Below, piece by piece: positions 45,135-54,792 of a DNA stretch of 64,000 bases. The position numbers and the translations under genes were made by a program. The first letter of the stretch is position 1; every line of letters begins with the position of its first letter. The stretch is from positions 62,001 to 126,000 of the forward strand of contig NZ_CADCXY010000002.1 of NCBI RefSeq assembly GCF_902806985.1, written 5' to 3'. This DNA comes from Pseudidiomarina piscicola. GTDB taxonomy: Bacteria; Pseudomonadota; Gammaproteobacteria; Enterobacterales; Alteromonadaceae. Below the pieces are notes generated by a model. It was not told the DNA's origin. It was given only the letters and a program-made list of their open reading frames with translations, and made no database searches.

Positions 45135-46802
45135 TTAGGCTGGCCAGGCGCGGGTTAAAATATCCTTCGCCGCGCTTCGATCCGTTAATCGACCGTAGCC
45201 CATGTGAGAATTATTTCCAAGCCGTGACTGACAAAAGCTATCGGCGACACTGGAGGGCGCGTATTGCTGTAACAATGCGCCTTGCAAACCGCGCGCCATT
45301 AGCTCAACCACTTGTCGCGCGTAGAACGGTTCGCTTTGTGCCTGTTGCAACCGCTGTGGCAACGCTGCAATAACGGCATCAAGGTTTGCATGACAACCTT
45401 TGGCTCGGCGCAGCTCGGTAAGTAACGCTTCAAACGATTGTGGCTGTTTTTCAACAGCGCGCAGAACATCGAGACACTGTACATTGCCACTCCCCTCCCA
45501 GATCGCGTTAATCGGCGCCTCGCGATAGAGCCGCGGCATAATGCAATTTTCCATCACCCCGCTACCACCAATCACTTCCATCGCCTCGTAGGCATGCTCT
45601 GGCGTACGTTTACAGATCCAGTACTTGCCAATCGCCACGGCAATGCGTGCGAATGCGCGTTCATGTTCGTCTTGTTGTTGGTCCATCGCGCGTGCCATAC
45701 GCATGGTTAGTGTCATGGCCGCTTCACTCTCAAGCGCCAGATCGGCCAGTACATTTTGCATCAAAGGCTGATCGATTAACTGCGCGCCGAAAGCGGCACG
45801 ATGTTGGCTATGATGCAAGGCCTGCACCGTGGCTTGGCGCATCCCTGCCGACGAACCGATCATACAGTCGTAGCGAGTCATCGCCACCATCTCAATAATC
45901 GTGCGTACCCCGCGGCCCTCCTCTCCTACCATCCAGGCAAAGGCGCCGCGTAACTCCGCTTCGCTGGAGGCATTGGCCACGTTGCCCATTTTGTCTTTCA
46001 AACGCACCAGTTGTAGCGGGTTTTTACTACCATCCGGGCGCCAACGCGGGAGCAAAAAGCAACTTAGCCCTGCCGTGGTTTGCGCCAATACCAAAAAGGC
46101 ATCGCACATCGGCGCTGACACAAACCACTTATGGCCGACCAATTGGTACGCCTGTCCGGGGCCTTCTTTACCCAGCGGATAAGCGCGAGTTGTATTGCTT
46201 CGAACATCGGAGCCGCCTTGTTTTTCAGTCATTGCCATACCGATGGTCACCGCCTGCTTTTCACCATCAGGCAAATTCCGTGGGTCATACCCATCGGTGA
46301 GAATTTTCGGCAACCAGACGCGAGCCAGATCAGGCTGATGCCTCAGTGCCGGCACTGCAGCGAAGGTCATGGTAATAGGACAGCCATGCGCCGCTTCAAC
46401 TTGCGTATGGAGATAATACTTTGCCGCACGGGCCACGTGCGCTCCTGCCTTCGGCTCGCGCCACGGCGATGCGTGCAAGCCATGCTGTGTCGCAATGCCC
46501 ATTAGCTGATGGTACGCATCATGGTACTCAACCCGATCGATACGATGACCAAAGCGGTCCTGAGGTTCAAACTGGGGCTTTATGGCATTGGCTAAAAAGC
46601 CCAAACGAATAGTTTCGGCTTTACCGGCTAGGGCACCCATGGCATGTACCTGGTCTATGGCCCAGCCGGCATGTTCACGAGTTAGGGCTTGTTGCAGGGC
46701 AAGATCATTGCTGAATAAATTGTAGTTCTCAAGCGCCGGAGGCTGATTCTGTACTTCGTGGGTGCTGGCCATGAAACGTGTGGCTTGTTGGCTGTCTGAC
46801 AT
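45135..46802 (-). CDS. AidB-like acyl-CoA dehydrogenase family protein
   Basis: The 555-residue flavoprotein resembles AidB along its length. It has the N-terminal HEVQNQPPALENYNLF region, the AAHGCPITMTFAAVPALR segment, the FAD-region motif TEKQGGSDVRSNTT, and the C-terminal GSGNVQCLDVLRA. E. coli AidB is a DNA-binding alkylation-response protein, but many family members act as branched-chain or long-chain acyl-CoA dehydrogenases. Its partner synthetase gene here favours a metabolic role. Confidence 0.85.
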   Translation of the reverse strand: MSDSQQATRFMASTHEVQNQPPALENYNLFSNDLALQQALTREHAGWAIDQVHAMGALAGKAETIRLGFLANAIKPQFEPQDRFGHRIDRVEYHDAYHQLMGIATQHGLHASPWREPKAGAHVARAAKYYLHTQVEAAHGCPITMTFAAVPALRHQPDLARVWLPKILTDGYDPRNLPDGEKQAVTIGMAMTEKQGGSDVRSNTTRAYPLGKEGPGQAYQLVGHKWFVSAPMCDAFLVLAQTTAGLSCFLLPRWRPDGSKNPLQLVRLKDKMGNVANASSEAELRGAFAWMVGEEGRGVRTIIEMVAMTRYDCMIGSSAGMRQATVQALHHSQHRAAFGAQLIDQPLMQNVLADLALESEAAMTLTMRMARAMDQQQDEHERAFARIAVAIGKYWICKRTPEHAYEAMEVIGGSGVMENCIMPRLYREAPINAIWEGSGNVQCLDVLRAVEKQPQSFEALLTELRRAKGCHANLDAVIAALPQRLQQAQSEPFYARQVVELMARGLQGALLQQYAPSSVADSFCQSRLGNNSHMGYGRLTDRSAAKDILTRAWPA

Positions 46803-46958
46803 TTTAGTTCTCCGCTCAACAACTGGGCTAAACTACTAGAATACCCCCTTTCGAAGGTGATGCAACGGCGCCCTTAAAGCCACGCTCGTGGCGGCAGCTT
46901 GTTTCTGTCTAAAGCCAAGTGCTACCATCTTAGGTTCATTCACTTGATGCTTATCCCT

Positions 46959-47459
46959 ATGGCCAAAACCAATCTAATCACCCGCCACGGTTACTTGAAA
47001 CTGCAGGCTGAACTCGACCATTTATGGCGCGTCGAACGCCGCGAAACCACTGAAAAAGTGGCTTGGGCTGCAAGCCTAGGCGACCGCTCAGAGAATGCCG
47101 ATTACAAATACAACAAACAAAAATTACGGCAAATTGATCGCCGCATTCGGTTTCTTCGCAAACGGCTCGAAACATTAAAAATCGTCGACTACGCCCCCTC
47201 ACAAGAAGGCAAAGTTTTTTTCGGTGCGACCGTCACGGTAGAAAACGATGACGGCACTGAGAAGACGTTCAGCATTGTCGGCCCTGATGAGATTTACGAC
47301 GATAAGTCCGTGATATCAATTGATGCGCCGATGGCGCGCGCGGCTTTAGGTAAACAACTTGATGACGAGGTGCGAGTCACTACCCCCTCCGGCGTTCACC
47401 ATTGGTATATTACCGCAATACGCTACCAACGCACCAAACCGGATGAAGCTCCTAGCTGA
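46959..47459 (+). CDS. greB: Transcription elongation factor GreB
   Basis: GreB enters the RNA polymerase secondary channel and stimulates cleavage of backtracked RNA. From the ATG at 46959 (MAKTNLITRHGY) it has 166 residues. The coiled-coil tip carries the acidic pair in GDRSENADYKYNKQ and the family C-terminal domain follows. No strong ribosome site is seen. Adjacency to tex and, a little further, ompR-envZ is as in E. coli. Confidence 0.96.
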   Translation: MAKTNLITRHGYLKLQAELDHLWRVERRETTEKVAWAASLGDRSENADYKYNKQKLRQIDRRIRFLRKRLETLKIVDYAPSQEGKVFFGATVTVENDDGTEKTFSIVGPDEIYDDKSVISIDAPMARAALGKQLDDEVRVTTPSGVHHWYITAIRYQRTKPDEAPS

Positions 47460-47553
47460 CAAAGCAAATCTAACGTGAAGGTCGCGCCCGCTAAGCAATG
47501 GCTGCTATACTGGCGCGCACATTTTATGAATCCAACAAAGCGAGAACGAATAC

Positions 47554-49893
47554 ATGGGCTCGATTTCCCAGCAACTTGCGAATGAGTTAGCCGTCAGTTC
47601 GCAACAAGTCCAAGCAGTGATCACGCTACTCGATGATGGCGCCACAGTTCCTTTTATCGCCCGCTATCGTAAAGAGGCCACCGGCGGGCTAGACGATACT
47701 CAACTGCGTAACCTCGCTCAACGGCTCACTTACTTGCGTGAGTTGAACGATCGTCGCGAGGTGACCTTGGCCAGTATTCGCGATCAAGACAAACTCACCC
47801 CGACACTTGAACAGCAAATTCGCGCGACACAATCGAAAACTGAGCTCGAAGATTTGTACCTGCCCTACAAGCCTAAGCGTCGTACAAAAGGTCAAATTGC
47901 CATCGAAGCCGGCCTTGAACCGTTGGCGAACACCTTACTCGACAATCAAGACCAAGAGCCAGAGCAGGTTGCCCAAGACTATCTCAATAGCGATGCCGGC
48001 TTCGCCGATACCAAAGCTGTTTTAGAGGGTGCCCGTTTTATCCTCATGGAACGCTTTGCCGAAGACGCTGCACTCCTCAAAAAAGTGCGTCATTATTTAT
48101 GGAGTAACGCTGAAATTAAAAGTGTTGTAGCGCCGGATAAAGAGCAAGAAGGCAGTAAGTATCGTGATTACTTTGCCTTTAGTGAGGCACTGAAAAAAAT
48201 TCCTTCGCACCGTGCGCTGGCTTTATTCCGTGGTCGCAATGAGGGAATTTTGCAACTCAAGTTAGATGCCGACCCACACCAAGAAGACCCCAAAGCCCGC
48301 AGTTACGGCGAACAATTGGTCGCTGAACATATTGCCTTTAGCCCCGCAGGCCGTGCAGCCGATGCCTGGTTGCAACAAACCGTGCAATGGACCTGGCGCG
48401 TTAAACTCTTACTGCATATGGAAACTGAACTATTCGGCAGTGTTCGTGAGCGCGCTGAAGCCGATGCCATTAAGATCTTTGCAAATAACCTCAAAGACCT
48501 GTTAATGGCTGCACCCGCAGGTGCCAAAACCACCATGGGCCTAGATCCAGGTGTGCGTACGGGCATTAAAGTCGCCGTCGTCGACAGCACCGGCAAGGTT
48601 TTGGGAACCAATACGGTGTTCCCATTCCAACCACAAAATCAAGTCGACAAAGCCATGCGCACCATCGCTGGCATGTGCAAACAGCATAAAGTTGAGCTCA
48701 TCGCTATTGGCAACGGCACCCACTCACGAGAGACCGATAAACTGGTCGGGGATCTGCTTAAAGCGGACGCCGAACTTAAGGCCAGCAAGGTGATTGTCAA
48801 CGAAGCTGGCGCATCGGTCTATTCTGCCTCGGAACTCGCAGCCCAAGAATTTCCTGATCTTGATGTTTCATTGCGTGGTGCGGTTTCTATTGCACGCCGT
48901 TTACAAGACCCTCTCGCCGAACTCGTTAAAATAGAACCCAAGTCGATCGGTGTCGGCCAGTATCAGCACGATGTGGGGCAAACTCAGTTAGCCCAAAGTC
49001 TTGACGCCGTGGTCGAGGATTGTGTTAACGCCGTAGGTGTTGACGCCAATACGGCATCTGTAGCACTCCTCGCTCGCGTTGCCGGCTTAAATAAAACATT
49101 GGCGCAAAATATCGTGGCGCACCGTGATAGTCATGGTCGGTTCACCAACCGCAAGGCACTGCTAGATGTTACCCGCATGGGGCCTAAGTCGTTTGAACAG
49201 GCGGCCGGCTTCATGCGCATTATGGATGGCGACCAGCCCCTTGACCGCTCGGCTGTCCACCCGGAAGCCTATCCACTCGTTGAGCGCATGGCGGCCGATC
49301 ATAATAAAGCAGTTGCACAATTAATCGGCGATAGTAGCTTCCTCAAAACACTTGAGGCACAAAACTATACCGACGCTAAGTTCGGCTTGCCGACGGTACG
49401 TGACATCATACGTGAACTCGATAAACCGGGTCGCGACCCGCGCCCCGAGTTTAAAACCGCAAACTTTAAAGAAGGCGTCGACACCCTAAAAGACTTACGA
49501 CCAGGTATGACCCTTGAAGGTGTGGTGTCAAATGTCGCAGCTTTTGGCGCTTTTATAGATATAGGCGTGCATCAAGACGGCCTCGTGCACGTCAGTGCGC
49601 TATCGAACAATTTCGTCAGTGACCCGCGTGAAGTGGTTAAGGCCGGCGATATCGTGAAGGTTAAGGTGATGGAGGTTGACGTTCAACGCAAGCGTATCAG
49701 TTTAACCATGAAGTTGAACGACGAAGCGCCTGCAGCGGCGGCAACACCGAACCAGAGCACGAAAGGTTCAGCTAAGCCAAACAAGGCCTCGGCGGGCGGT
49801 GGTAAACGCTCAACCAGCAAAGCACAACCGCCGCTAGGCAACTCAGCAATGGGCTCCGCTTTCGCCGATGCTTTTGCGAAAGCGAAGAAGTAA
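47554..49893 (+). CDS. tex: Tex family transcription accessory protein
   Basis: Tex is a nucleic-acid-binding protein related to eukaryotic Spt6. At 779 residues it has the N-terminal helical domain, a YqgF-like nuclease-fold domain ([16 protein letters not shown] near residue 330), a helix-hairpin-helix region ([17 protein letters not shown]) and a C-terminal S1 domain ([20 protein letters not shown]). A basic, alanine-rich tail ends the protein. Confidence 0.97.
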   Translation: MGSISQQLANELAVSSQQVQAVITLLDDGATVPFIARYRKEATGGLDDTQLRNLAQRLTYLRELNDRREVTLASIRDQDKLTPTLEQQIRATQSKTELEDLYLPYKPKRRTKGQIAIEAGLEPLANTLLDNQDQEPEQVAQDYLNSDAGFADTKAVLEGARFILMERFAEDAALLKKVRHYLWSNAEIKSVVAPDKEQEGSKYRDYFAFSEALKKIPSHRALALFRGRNEGILQLKLDADPHQEDPKARSYGEQLVAEHIAFSPAGRAADAWLQQTVQWTWRVKLLLHMETELFGSVRERAEADAIKIFANNLKDLLMAAPAGAKTTMGLDPGVRTGIKVAVVDSTGKVLGTNTVFPFQPQNQVDKAMRTIAGMCKQHKVELIAIGNGTHSRETDKLVGDLLKADAELKASKVIVNEAGASVYSASELAAQEFPDLDVSLRGAVSIARRLQDPLAELVKIEPKSIGVGQYQHDVGQTQLAQSLDAVVEDCVNAVGVDANTASVALLARVAGLNKTLAQNIVAHRDSHGRFTNRKALLDVTRMGPKSFEQAAGFMRIMDGDQPLDRSAVHPEAYPLVERMAADHNKAVAQLIGDSSFLKTLEAQNYTDAKFGLPTVRDIIRELDKPGRDPRPEFKTANFKEGVDTLKDLRPGMTLEGVVSNVAAFGAFIDIGVHQDGLVHVSALSNNFVSDPREVVKAGDIVKVKVMEVDVQRKRISLTMKLNDEAPAAAATPNQSTKGSAKPNKASAGGGKRSTSKAQPPLGNSAMGSAFADAFAKAKK

Positions 49894-49905
49894 CAGCTCT
49901 TTTAG

Positions 49906-50928
49906 TTAGCTAAAGAAATACCGATAACTAAGTAAAGCTGAACAAACGGTCCAAATCAGCATACTGAAAATTGGTAATGCAACCATCACCCGCACCGTCG
50001 CTGAACGTTTGCGGGTGGTGGTATCAAGAAAGCTCGGCAACGACGGTAATATAGCTGTTATACCCTCATCATAGCGCCGCAAGGTCTTCTTATGGTGCTC
50101 AAAAAACTTCAATCCAGACTTTAATTTAGTGTAGAAAATAAAGTTAATCACATAACCAAAGGTGATCAACATTACCGCTGTCCAGGTATTGGTTGGCGTT
50201 TGCGGTCGCTCCACTAAGAATGCAAACGCCGTCATAAACGCAGTCATGAAGGTCACCAGCATCCCCAGCTTGGTCCAGTTTAAGTTGTCTTCATGGGTGT
50301 AGAGTGCGGTAATACCATGTTGCTTTTCAATGAGCTGCTGCAATAAATCATTTTTATCGCATTGTGCCATGCGCGTTTGCGGTAGTTTTTTGCTCTTATT
50401 AACATACCAAATCGAGCGCGTACGAATTTCGCCATCGTAGTCTGCGGGCGGTTTGAGGTCCCAAAGAAAATGGAAACCTACTTTACGGTGAAACTCAATT
50501 GAGCGGGTATTTAACGGCTCATTGACAACGGCAGCGAGGGCGAGGTCGGTGCTCATTTCGGCAAAAAGTTTTTCGTAAAGTGCACGGGTAGCGCCCCGCA
50601 CTTTGCCCGAGGCACAGATCTGTTTGATTAACGTAAACGGCTCGACGACCGAGTAGCGCAGACACGAATTAACGATTTCATCAGGCTGAATTGATTCACT
50701 ATGGTAAGCAAGTAAAAACCCACCAAGTTGACCATCTTCCTCGGCCACCCAAAAATACTCGGCGCTATCTATGTAGGCGTGATATTTGTCTTGTGAGAAG
50801 TTAGAAATCAGGAAACCGGTGTCTTCCGGTGCTGGCAGGTTCTTTAGTAACCAGCTTTCTGCCAAGGCGTGAAGCGCAGGCACATCATCATGGGTTGCGG
50901 GGCGAATTGTAAGCATGCGGGCATCCAT
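49906..50928 (-). CDS. GNAT acetyltransferase-like domain fused to a three-helix membrane domain
   Basis: The 340-residue protein begins with a GNAT-like domain (about residues 5-155, TIRPATHDDVPALHALA at the start and NTRSIEFHRKVGFHF as the acetyl-CoA-side end). The C-terminal half has hydrophobic segments near 219-238, 248-268 and 311-335, with a charged segment FFEHHKKTLRRYDEG between the second and third. I do not recognise the membrane part. It lies 38 bases after a fatty acid desaturase gene, so it is probably in the same transcript. No strong ribosome site is seen for either of two possible starts (residue 1 or 5). The acetyl acceptor is unknown. Confidence 0.75.
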   Translation of the reverse strand: MDARMLTIRPATHDDVPALHALAESWLLKNLPAPEDTGFLISNFSQDKYHAYIDSAEYFWVAEEDGQLGGFLLAYHSESIQPDEIVNSCLRYSVVEPFTLIKQICASGKVRGATRALYEKLFAEMSTDLALAAVVNEPLNTRSIEFHRKVGFHFLWDLKPPADYDGEIRTRSIWYVNKSKKLPQTRMAQCDKNDLLQQLIEKQHGITALYTHEDNLNWTKLGMLVTFMTAFMTAFAFLVERPQTPTNTWTAVMLITFGYVINFIFYTKLKSGLKFFEHHKKTLRRYDEGITAILPSLPSFLDTTTRKRSATVRVMVALPIFSMLIWTVCSALLSYRYFFS

Positions 50929-50966
50929 TTCAAAATATAAAAATTGATGCCCAGCATGATAACACG

Positions 50967-52103
50967 TTAATTTAGTTGTGGTTGTTGCAACAACAGTTTG
51001 AACTGGCGCTTGTGCTGCAAAAATGAACTACGCAGCTCAGCTACCTTGGCTTGCATTTCGTCCAAGGTCGGCATGTGCTCAGCGAGCGCCTTGGTTTTAC
51101 TATCGAGCAGCTGTTTACGGGCCTGATAGTACTCTCGCAACCTGATCAGCAGCGCATCATATTCATCATGTAGCTTCTGCATGGTGGTTTCGCAACTAAT
51201 CGGTGTGCTAGTGGTGACCGTTTTAAATTGCATTTCTAACTTAGCTTTTTCAATTTGATAGCCATGTGTACGCTTCAAGTTAGACGTCAACCCTAACCAC
51301 GAGCAGCTACGAATCAACCATTTGGTTGGGTCAAACTGCCACCAGCGAATACCATTACGATAGTCTGCTGAAAAAATATGATGGTAGTTGTGATAGCCCT
51401 CGCCAAAGGTCAAAAAGGCTAACACACCGTTGTCACGCGCAGTGTTGCGATCGGTATAGGTTTGTTTGCCCCAAATGTGCGCCAGCGAGTTAATGAAAAA
51501 CGTGGTGTGGTGGTTGATCACCAAGCGTGCAAAACCGACTAAGATCACCGCTCCCCAAACATCTCCAAGCATAAGCCCGAGTGCCACCGGCCAACCAATC
51601 GTGGTTAGCAAGGTCAAGGTAAGATAATTACGGTGTTGCCACATCACGATAGGATCGCTTTGCAGGTCTTTGACATTATTATAGTTACTATAACGTGATG
51701 CTTGATATTCACGCAGCATCCAGCCGATATGCGAATACCAGAAGCCACGCTTCGCGGAATACGGGTCTTTGTCGTTGTCATCAACATGTTTGTGATGCTC
51801 ACGATGGTCTGAAGACCAATGCAAGGCGCTGTTTTGTACTGCTAACGCACCACCTAGAGCGAACAGTATACGCAGCGACCAATGCGCATCATAGGTGCGG
51901 TGAGACCATAAGCGATGGTAGCCAGCGGTGATAGAAATACCCGCAAAACCAATGGTTGCAATAAGTGCTAACCATAAACCAAAAGAAAATCCGTGCGTGA
52001 GGCCATACCAAGGCACGCCTATCGCGGCAACGGTAAAAGTGATCGCAAATACGAGGGTGTTCAGCCAAATGATTTTTGGCTTAGCAGTTTGAGACTTCGA
52101 CAT
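50967..52103 (-). CDS. Acyl-lipid/acyl-CoA delta-9-type fatty acid desaturase
   Basis: This membrane di-iron desaturase introduces a double bond into acyl chains and adjusts membrane fluidity. The three histidine boxes are clear: HRLWSH (63-68), HREHH (100-104) and HNYHH (238-242). There are four hydrophobic regions. Residues about 300-375 form a charged, probably coiled-coil tail beyond the catalytic domain. The gene is divergent from fabR and has a promoter overlapped by a FabR-like palindrome, which supports a role in unsaturated fatty acid supply. Confidence 0.93.
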   Translation of the reverse strand: MSKSQTAKPKIIWLNTLVFAITFTVAAIGVPWYGLTHGFSFGLWLALIATIGFAGISITAGYHRLWSHRTYDAHWSLRILFALGGALAVQNSALHWSSDHREHHKHVDDNDKDPYSAKRGFWYSHIGWMLREYQASRYSNYNNVKDLQSDPIVMWQHRNYLTLTLLTTIGWPVALGLMLGDVWGAVILVGFARLVINHHTTFFINSLAHIWGKQTYTDRNTARDNGVLAFLTFGEGYHNYHHIFSADYRNGIRWWQFDPTKWLIRSCSWLGLTSNLKRTHGYQIEKAKLEMQFKTVTTSTPISCETTMQKLHDEYDALLIRLREYYQARKQLLDSKTKALAEHMPTLDEMQAKVAELRSSFLQHKRQFKLLLQQPQLN

Positions 52104-52150
52104 AAAATACCTACTTTAAAAAACCGGCATGTTGCGCGTTCGGAAAACTT

Positions 52151-52198
52151 AGCGAACATGTGTACGCTGAATTTACTGGTATTAGGCTTTCGGTGCAA
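52151..52198 (-). promoter_or_regulatory. Desaturase promoter with FabR-type operator
   Basis: On the minus strand TTGCAC (52193-52198) and TAAATT (52170-52175) are 17 bases apart. Directly downstream, at 52151-52168, lies AGCGAACATGTGTACGCT, an 18-bp near-palindrome (arms match at seven of eight positions). It would cover the transcription start. The form resembles known FabR/DesT operators. Confidence 0.72.
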
Positions 52199-52223
52199 CC
52201 TTTATTTAAGAAAAAGCGATGAA

Positions 52224-52252
52224 TTGCGTGAACACCCGTTCACTGACATAAT
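52224..52252 (+). promoter_or_regulatory. fabR promoter with palindrome in its spacer
   Basis: TTGCGT (52224-52229) and CATAAT (52247-52252) are 17 bases apart. Between and overlapping them lies a perfect inverted repeat, GTGAAC-ACCC-GTTCAC (52228-52243). A repressor bound there would block polymerase, which suggests autoregulation of fabR. Confidence 0.65.
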
Positions 52253-52303
52253 CGCCACTATGACTCAGGTTTAGGCAACAAAACAACGAAGGAAGTTCCA
52301 CTT

Positions 52304-52927
52304 ATGGCTGGTGTACGCGCCGCTCAAAAAGAAAAGACGCGTCGTGCGTTGATACAAGCGGCAATGAATCAGCTAAGTGCTGAACATGGTTATGCATCTT
52401 TGAGCCTACGTGAAGTCACGCGGGAGGCAGGTATTGCACCCACGTCGTTTTATCGCCACTTTCAAAATATGGAAGAATTAGGCCTGACCTTGGTTGATGA
52501 AGGTGGTTTGGCCCTACGCCAGTTGTTGCGGCAGTCGCGTCAGCAAATTGATCAAGGGGGCTCGATTGTGCGCGCCTCGGTCACCACTTTCATGGAGTTC
52601 GTGGCCAGTAATACCGCTATTTTTAGGTTGTTACTGCAAGAAAAGTCGGGCAACTCACGTGAATTTCGACTTGCCGTACAACGCGAGGTTGAACATTTTA
52701 CCGCGGAGTTAGTCGACTACTTAGTTACGGAGCAAGACTTCCCCCCAGGGCTGGCAGAATTACAAGCCGATGCCATCGTCCGCATTGTCTTTAGTGCGGG
52801 CGCCGATGCGCTTGACGCAACGACGACACAACGCCAACAGTTACTGGAAACAACCATCGCGCAAGTACGAATTGTTGCCCGCGGTGCAGAAGCTACGCGT
52901 ACATCGGCCACTGCAACGAAATCATGA
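52304..52927 (+). CDS. fabR: TetR-family regulator of unsaturated fatty acid genes FabR
   Basis: FabR senses the ratio of unsaturated to saturated acyl chains and represses unsaturated fatty acid genes. The 207-residue protein has the helix-turn-helix [20 protein letters not shown] (about residues 33-52), nearly identical to E. coli FabR, and conserved segments STFMEF-like ([10 protein letters not shown]) and [12 protein letters not shown] in the ligand domain. Its last 35 bases overlap the convergent SLC13 gene. Confidence 0.95.
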   Translation: MAGVRAAQKEKTRRALIQAAMNQLSAEHGYASLSLREVTREAGIAPTSFYRHFQNMEELGLTLVDEGGLALRQLLRQSRQQIDQGGSIVRASVTTFMEFVASNTAIFRLLLQEKSGNSREFRLAVQREVEHFTAELVDYLVTEQDFPPGLAELQADAIVRIVFSAGADALDATTTQRQQLLETTIAQVRIVARGAEATRTSATATKS

Positions 52928-54671
52928 TCAGCGCCACGACCACCATCACCAACGACAGCGGCAGCCCCAACCGCCAGTAATCTGCAAACTTATAGCCACC
53001 TGGGCCCATCACCAAAATATTCGATTGATGACCAATAGGCGTAAGAAAAGGTAAGGCAGCACCTAACGCGACGGCCATTAAAAACGGATCCTGAGAGGCT
53101 CCTAACGTACCCGCCAGACTGATGCCGATTGGCGCCATCAAGACCGCCGCTGCGGCATTGTTGACCACATTGGAAAGCAACATGGTTACCACCATCAGTA
53201 AGCCCAGCACCACCACACCGGGCGCCCCCTGACTGACCCACAGAGCTGCCTCTGCGATGGTGTCAGCAGCACCACTTTGCTCTAAGGCGCCGCCAAGTGG
53301 GATGGTCGCGGCCAACATCACAATAATTGGCCAATCAATGTGCTCGTACAGCTCACGGATCGGCAACACATTGGCGAGCACCATGACACCGGCAGCCATG
53401 GCAAAAGCCACTGGCACACTGACCAGCCCAGCCGCACTAACGCCGATGGCGGCAAAAAAGATACCCAACGGCAGCAGTAACTTGCGCTTACTACCTAAAC
53501 GAATGTTGCGCTGCGCCAGTGGAAAACAGCCAAAGCGATTAAATACATCATTGAGTAATTCCGCATCGCCCTGCAAGAGTAATACATCACCGGGTTTGAA
53601 GCGCACATCTGACAAACTGGGCTTGAGCGGCTGGCCTTCGCGCGCGACCGCTAAAACATTCACGCCAAACCGATGGCGTAAGCGCAAATCTGCCGCCGAG
53701 CGGCCGATAAGTCGAGAGTCGTGTCCAACGATACCTTCAATGACCTTTATTTCATCGGACACTAAAAACCGTGTGCCTATTTCCTCTTCGGCATTGAGCT
53801 CAAACTTGGTGATATCTAATATTTTCTGCAGGGTTTCCGTATCGGCCTCGACGATCACCACATCTTCCGCTTTTAAACGTTGGTAGCGCGGCGGAGCCGT
53901 GATCATTTGCTTGCCTCGTTTGAGTGCCACTACGGCAAAGTTCTCTTTAATTTTGGACTCAAACTCGAATAAGGTGTGGCTAATTAGCCCCGCACCTTCG
54001 GGCACATAGAGCTCAGTTAAGTAAGCACTCACATCGTACGGTGAGCTTGATGTATCGCGGCTCTTACTGCGCGGCACTAGCCAATGTGCAGTCAGCCACA
54101 TCAACAACAAACCTGCCACCGCCACACTTAACCCCACCGGCGTGAAATCAAAGATGCCAAAAGCCTCGCCACCATGTTTCGCCCGAATATCAGAGATAAT
54201 AATATTCGGCGGGGTACCGATCATGGTAATGGTTCCGCCCAGTAACGAACCAAAGGCCATCGGCATCAACATCAACGAAGCATGTCCGGCACCGCTGCGC
54301 GACAATTGCAAGGCCACAGGGATCATAATCGCCATCGCCCCGGTATTGCTGATAAAAGCCGAGACAAAGGTGGTGAGTCCCGTCAATACAATCATTTGCA
54401 GCCAAACACGATCGCCAACACCTTTGACGCTGCTGGCCATGGTATCGACCACCCCCGAGCGCCATAGTGCGTGGCTTATGACCAGCACCGCTGCAACTGT
54501 TATCACCGCTGGGTTGCCAAACCCTGAGAACACTTCTTGTCGTGGCACCAAACCCGCTAAGTAGGCAGCAAACAACGCCGCCATCGCGACAAAGTCATAA
54601 CGCCACTTGTCCACCACGAAAAGAATTAAAGCTGAGATTAGGATAATGCCGATCCAAACTTGATCTGCCAT
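52893..54671 (-). CDS. SLC13-family (DASS) transporter with TrkA-C domains
   Basis: From the ATG at 54669-54671 (GAGGAAG six bases before it) the protein has 592 residues. The transport motifs [13 protein letters not shown] and, in the second half, [17 protein letters not shown] mark the inverted repeats of the ion transporter fold. Between them lie two RCK/TrkA-C-like regulatory domains (about residues 205-385; [17 protein letters not shown] and [18 protein letters not shown]). The substrate could be sulfate, a dicarboxylate or another anion. Confidence 0.88.
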   Translation of the reverse strand: MADQVWIGIILISALILFVVDKWRYDFVAMAALFAAYLAGLVPRQEVFSGFGNPAVITVAAVLVISHALWRSGVVDTMASSVKGVGDRVWLQMIVLTGLTTFVSAFISNTGAMAIMIPVALQLSRSGAGHASLMLMPMAFGSLLGGTITMIGTPPNIIISDIRAKHGGEAFGIFDFTPVGLSVAVAGLLLMWLTAHWLVPRSKSRDTSSSPYDVSAYLTELYVPEGAGLISHTLFEFESKIKENFAVVALKRGKQMITAPPRYQRLKAEDVVIVEADTETLQKILDITKFELNAEEEIGTRFLVSDEIKVIEGIVGHDSRLIGRSAADLRLRHRFGVNVLAVAREGQPLKPSLSDVRFKPGDVLLLQGDAELLNDVFNRFGCFPLAQRNIRLGSKRKLLLPLGIFFAAIGVSAAGLVSVPVAFAMAAGVMVLANVLPIRELYEHIDWPIIVMLAATIPLGGALEQSGAADTIAEAALWVSQGAPGVVVLGLLMVVTMLLSNVVNNAAAAVLMAPIGISLAGTLGASQDPFLMAVALGAALPFLTPIGHQSNILVMGPGGYKFADYWRLGLPLSLVMVVVALIMISLQWPMYA

Positions 54672-54792
54672 ACTAATCTTCCTCATTATTTTGTATAAGA
54701 TTTAGAGTGGCTTGATTTCGTGGGAAGTCAACTATTTTGCTGCTACTATAAGCAAAATTAAGCTTTAAAAATCATAGTTAGAGGAGAAAACC

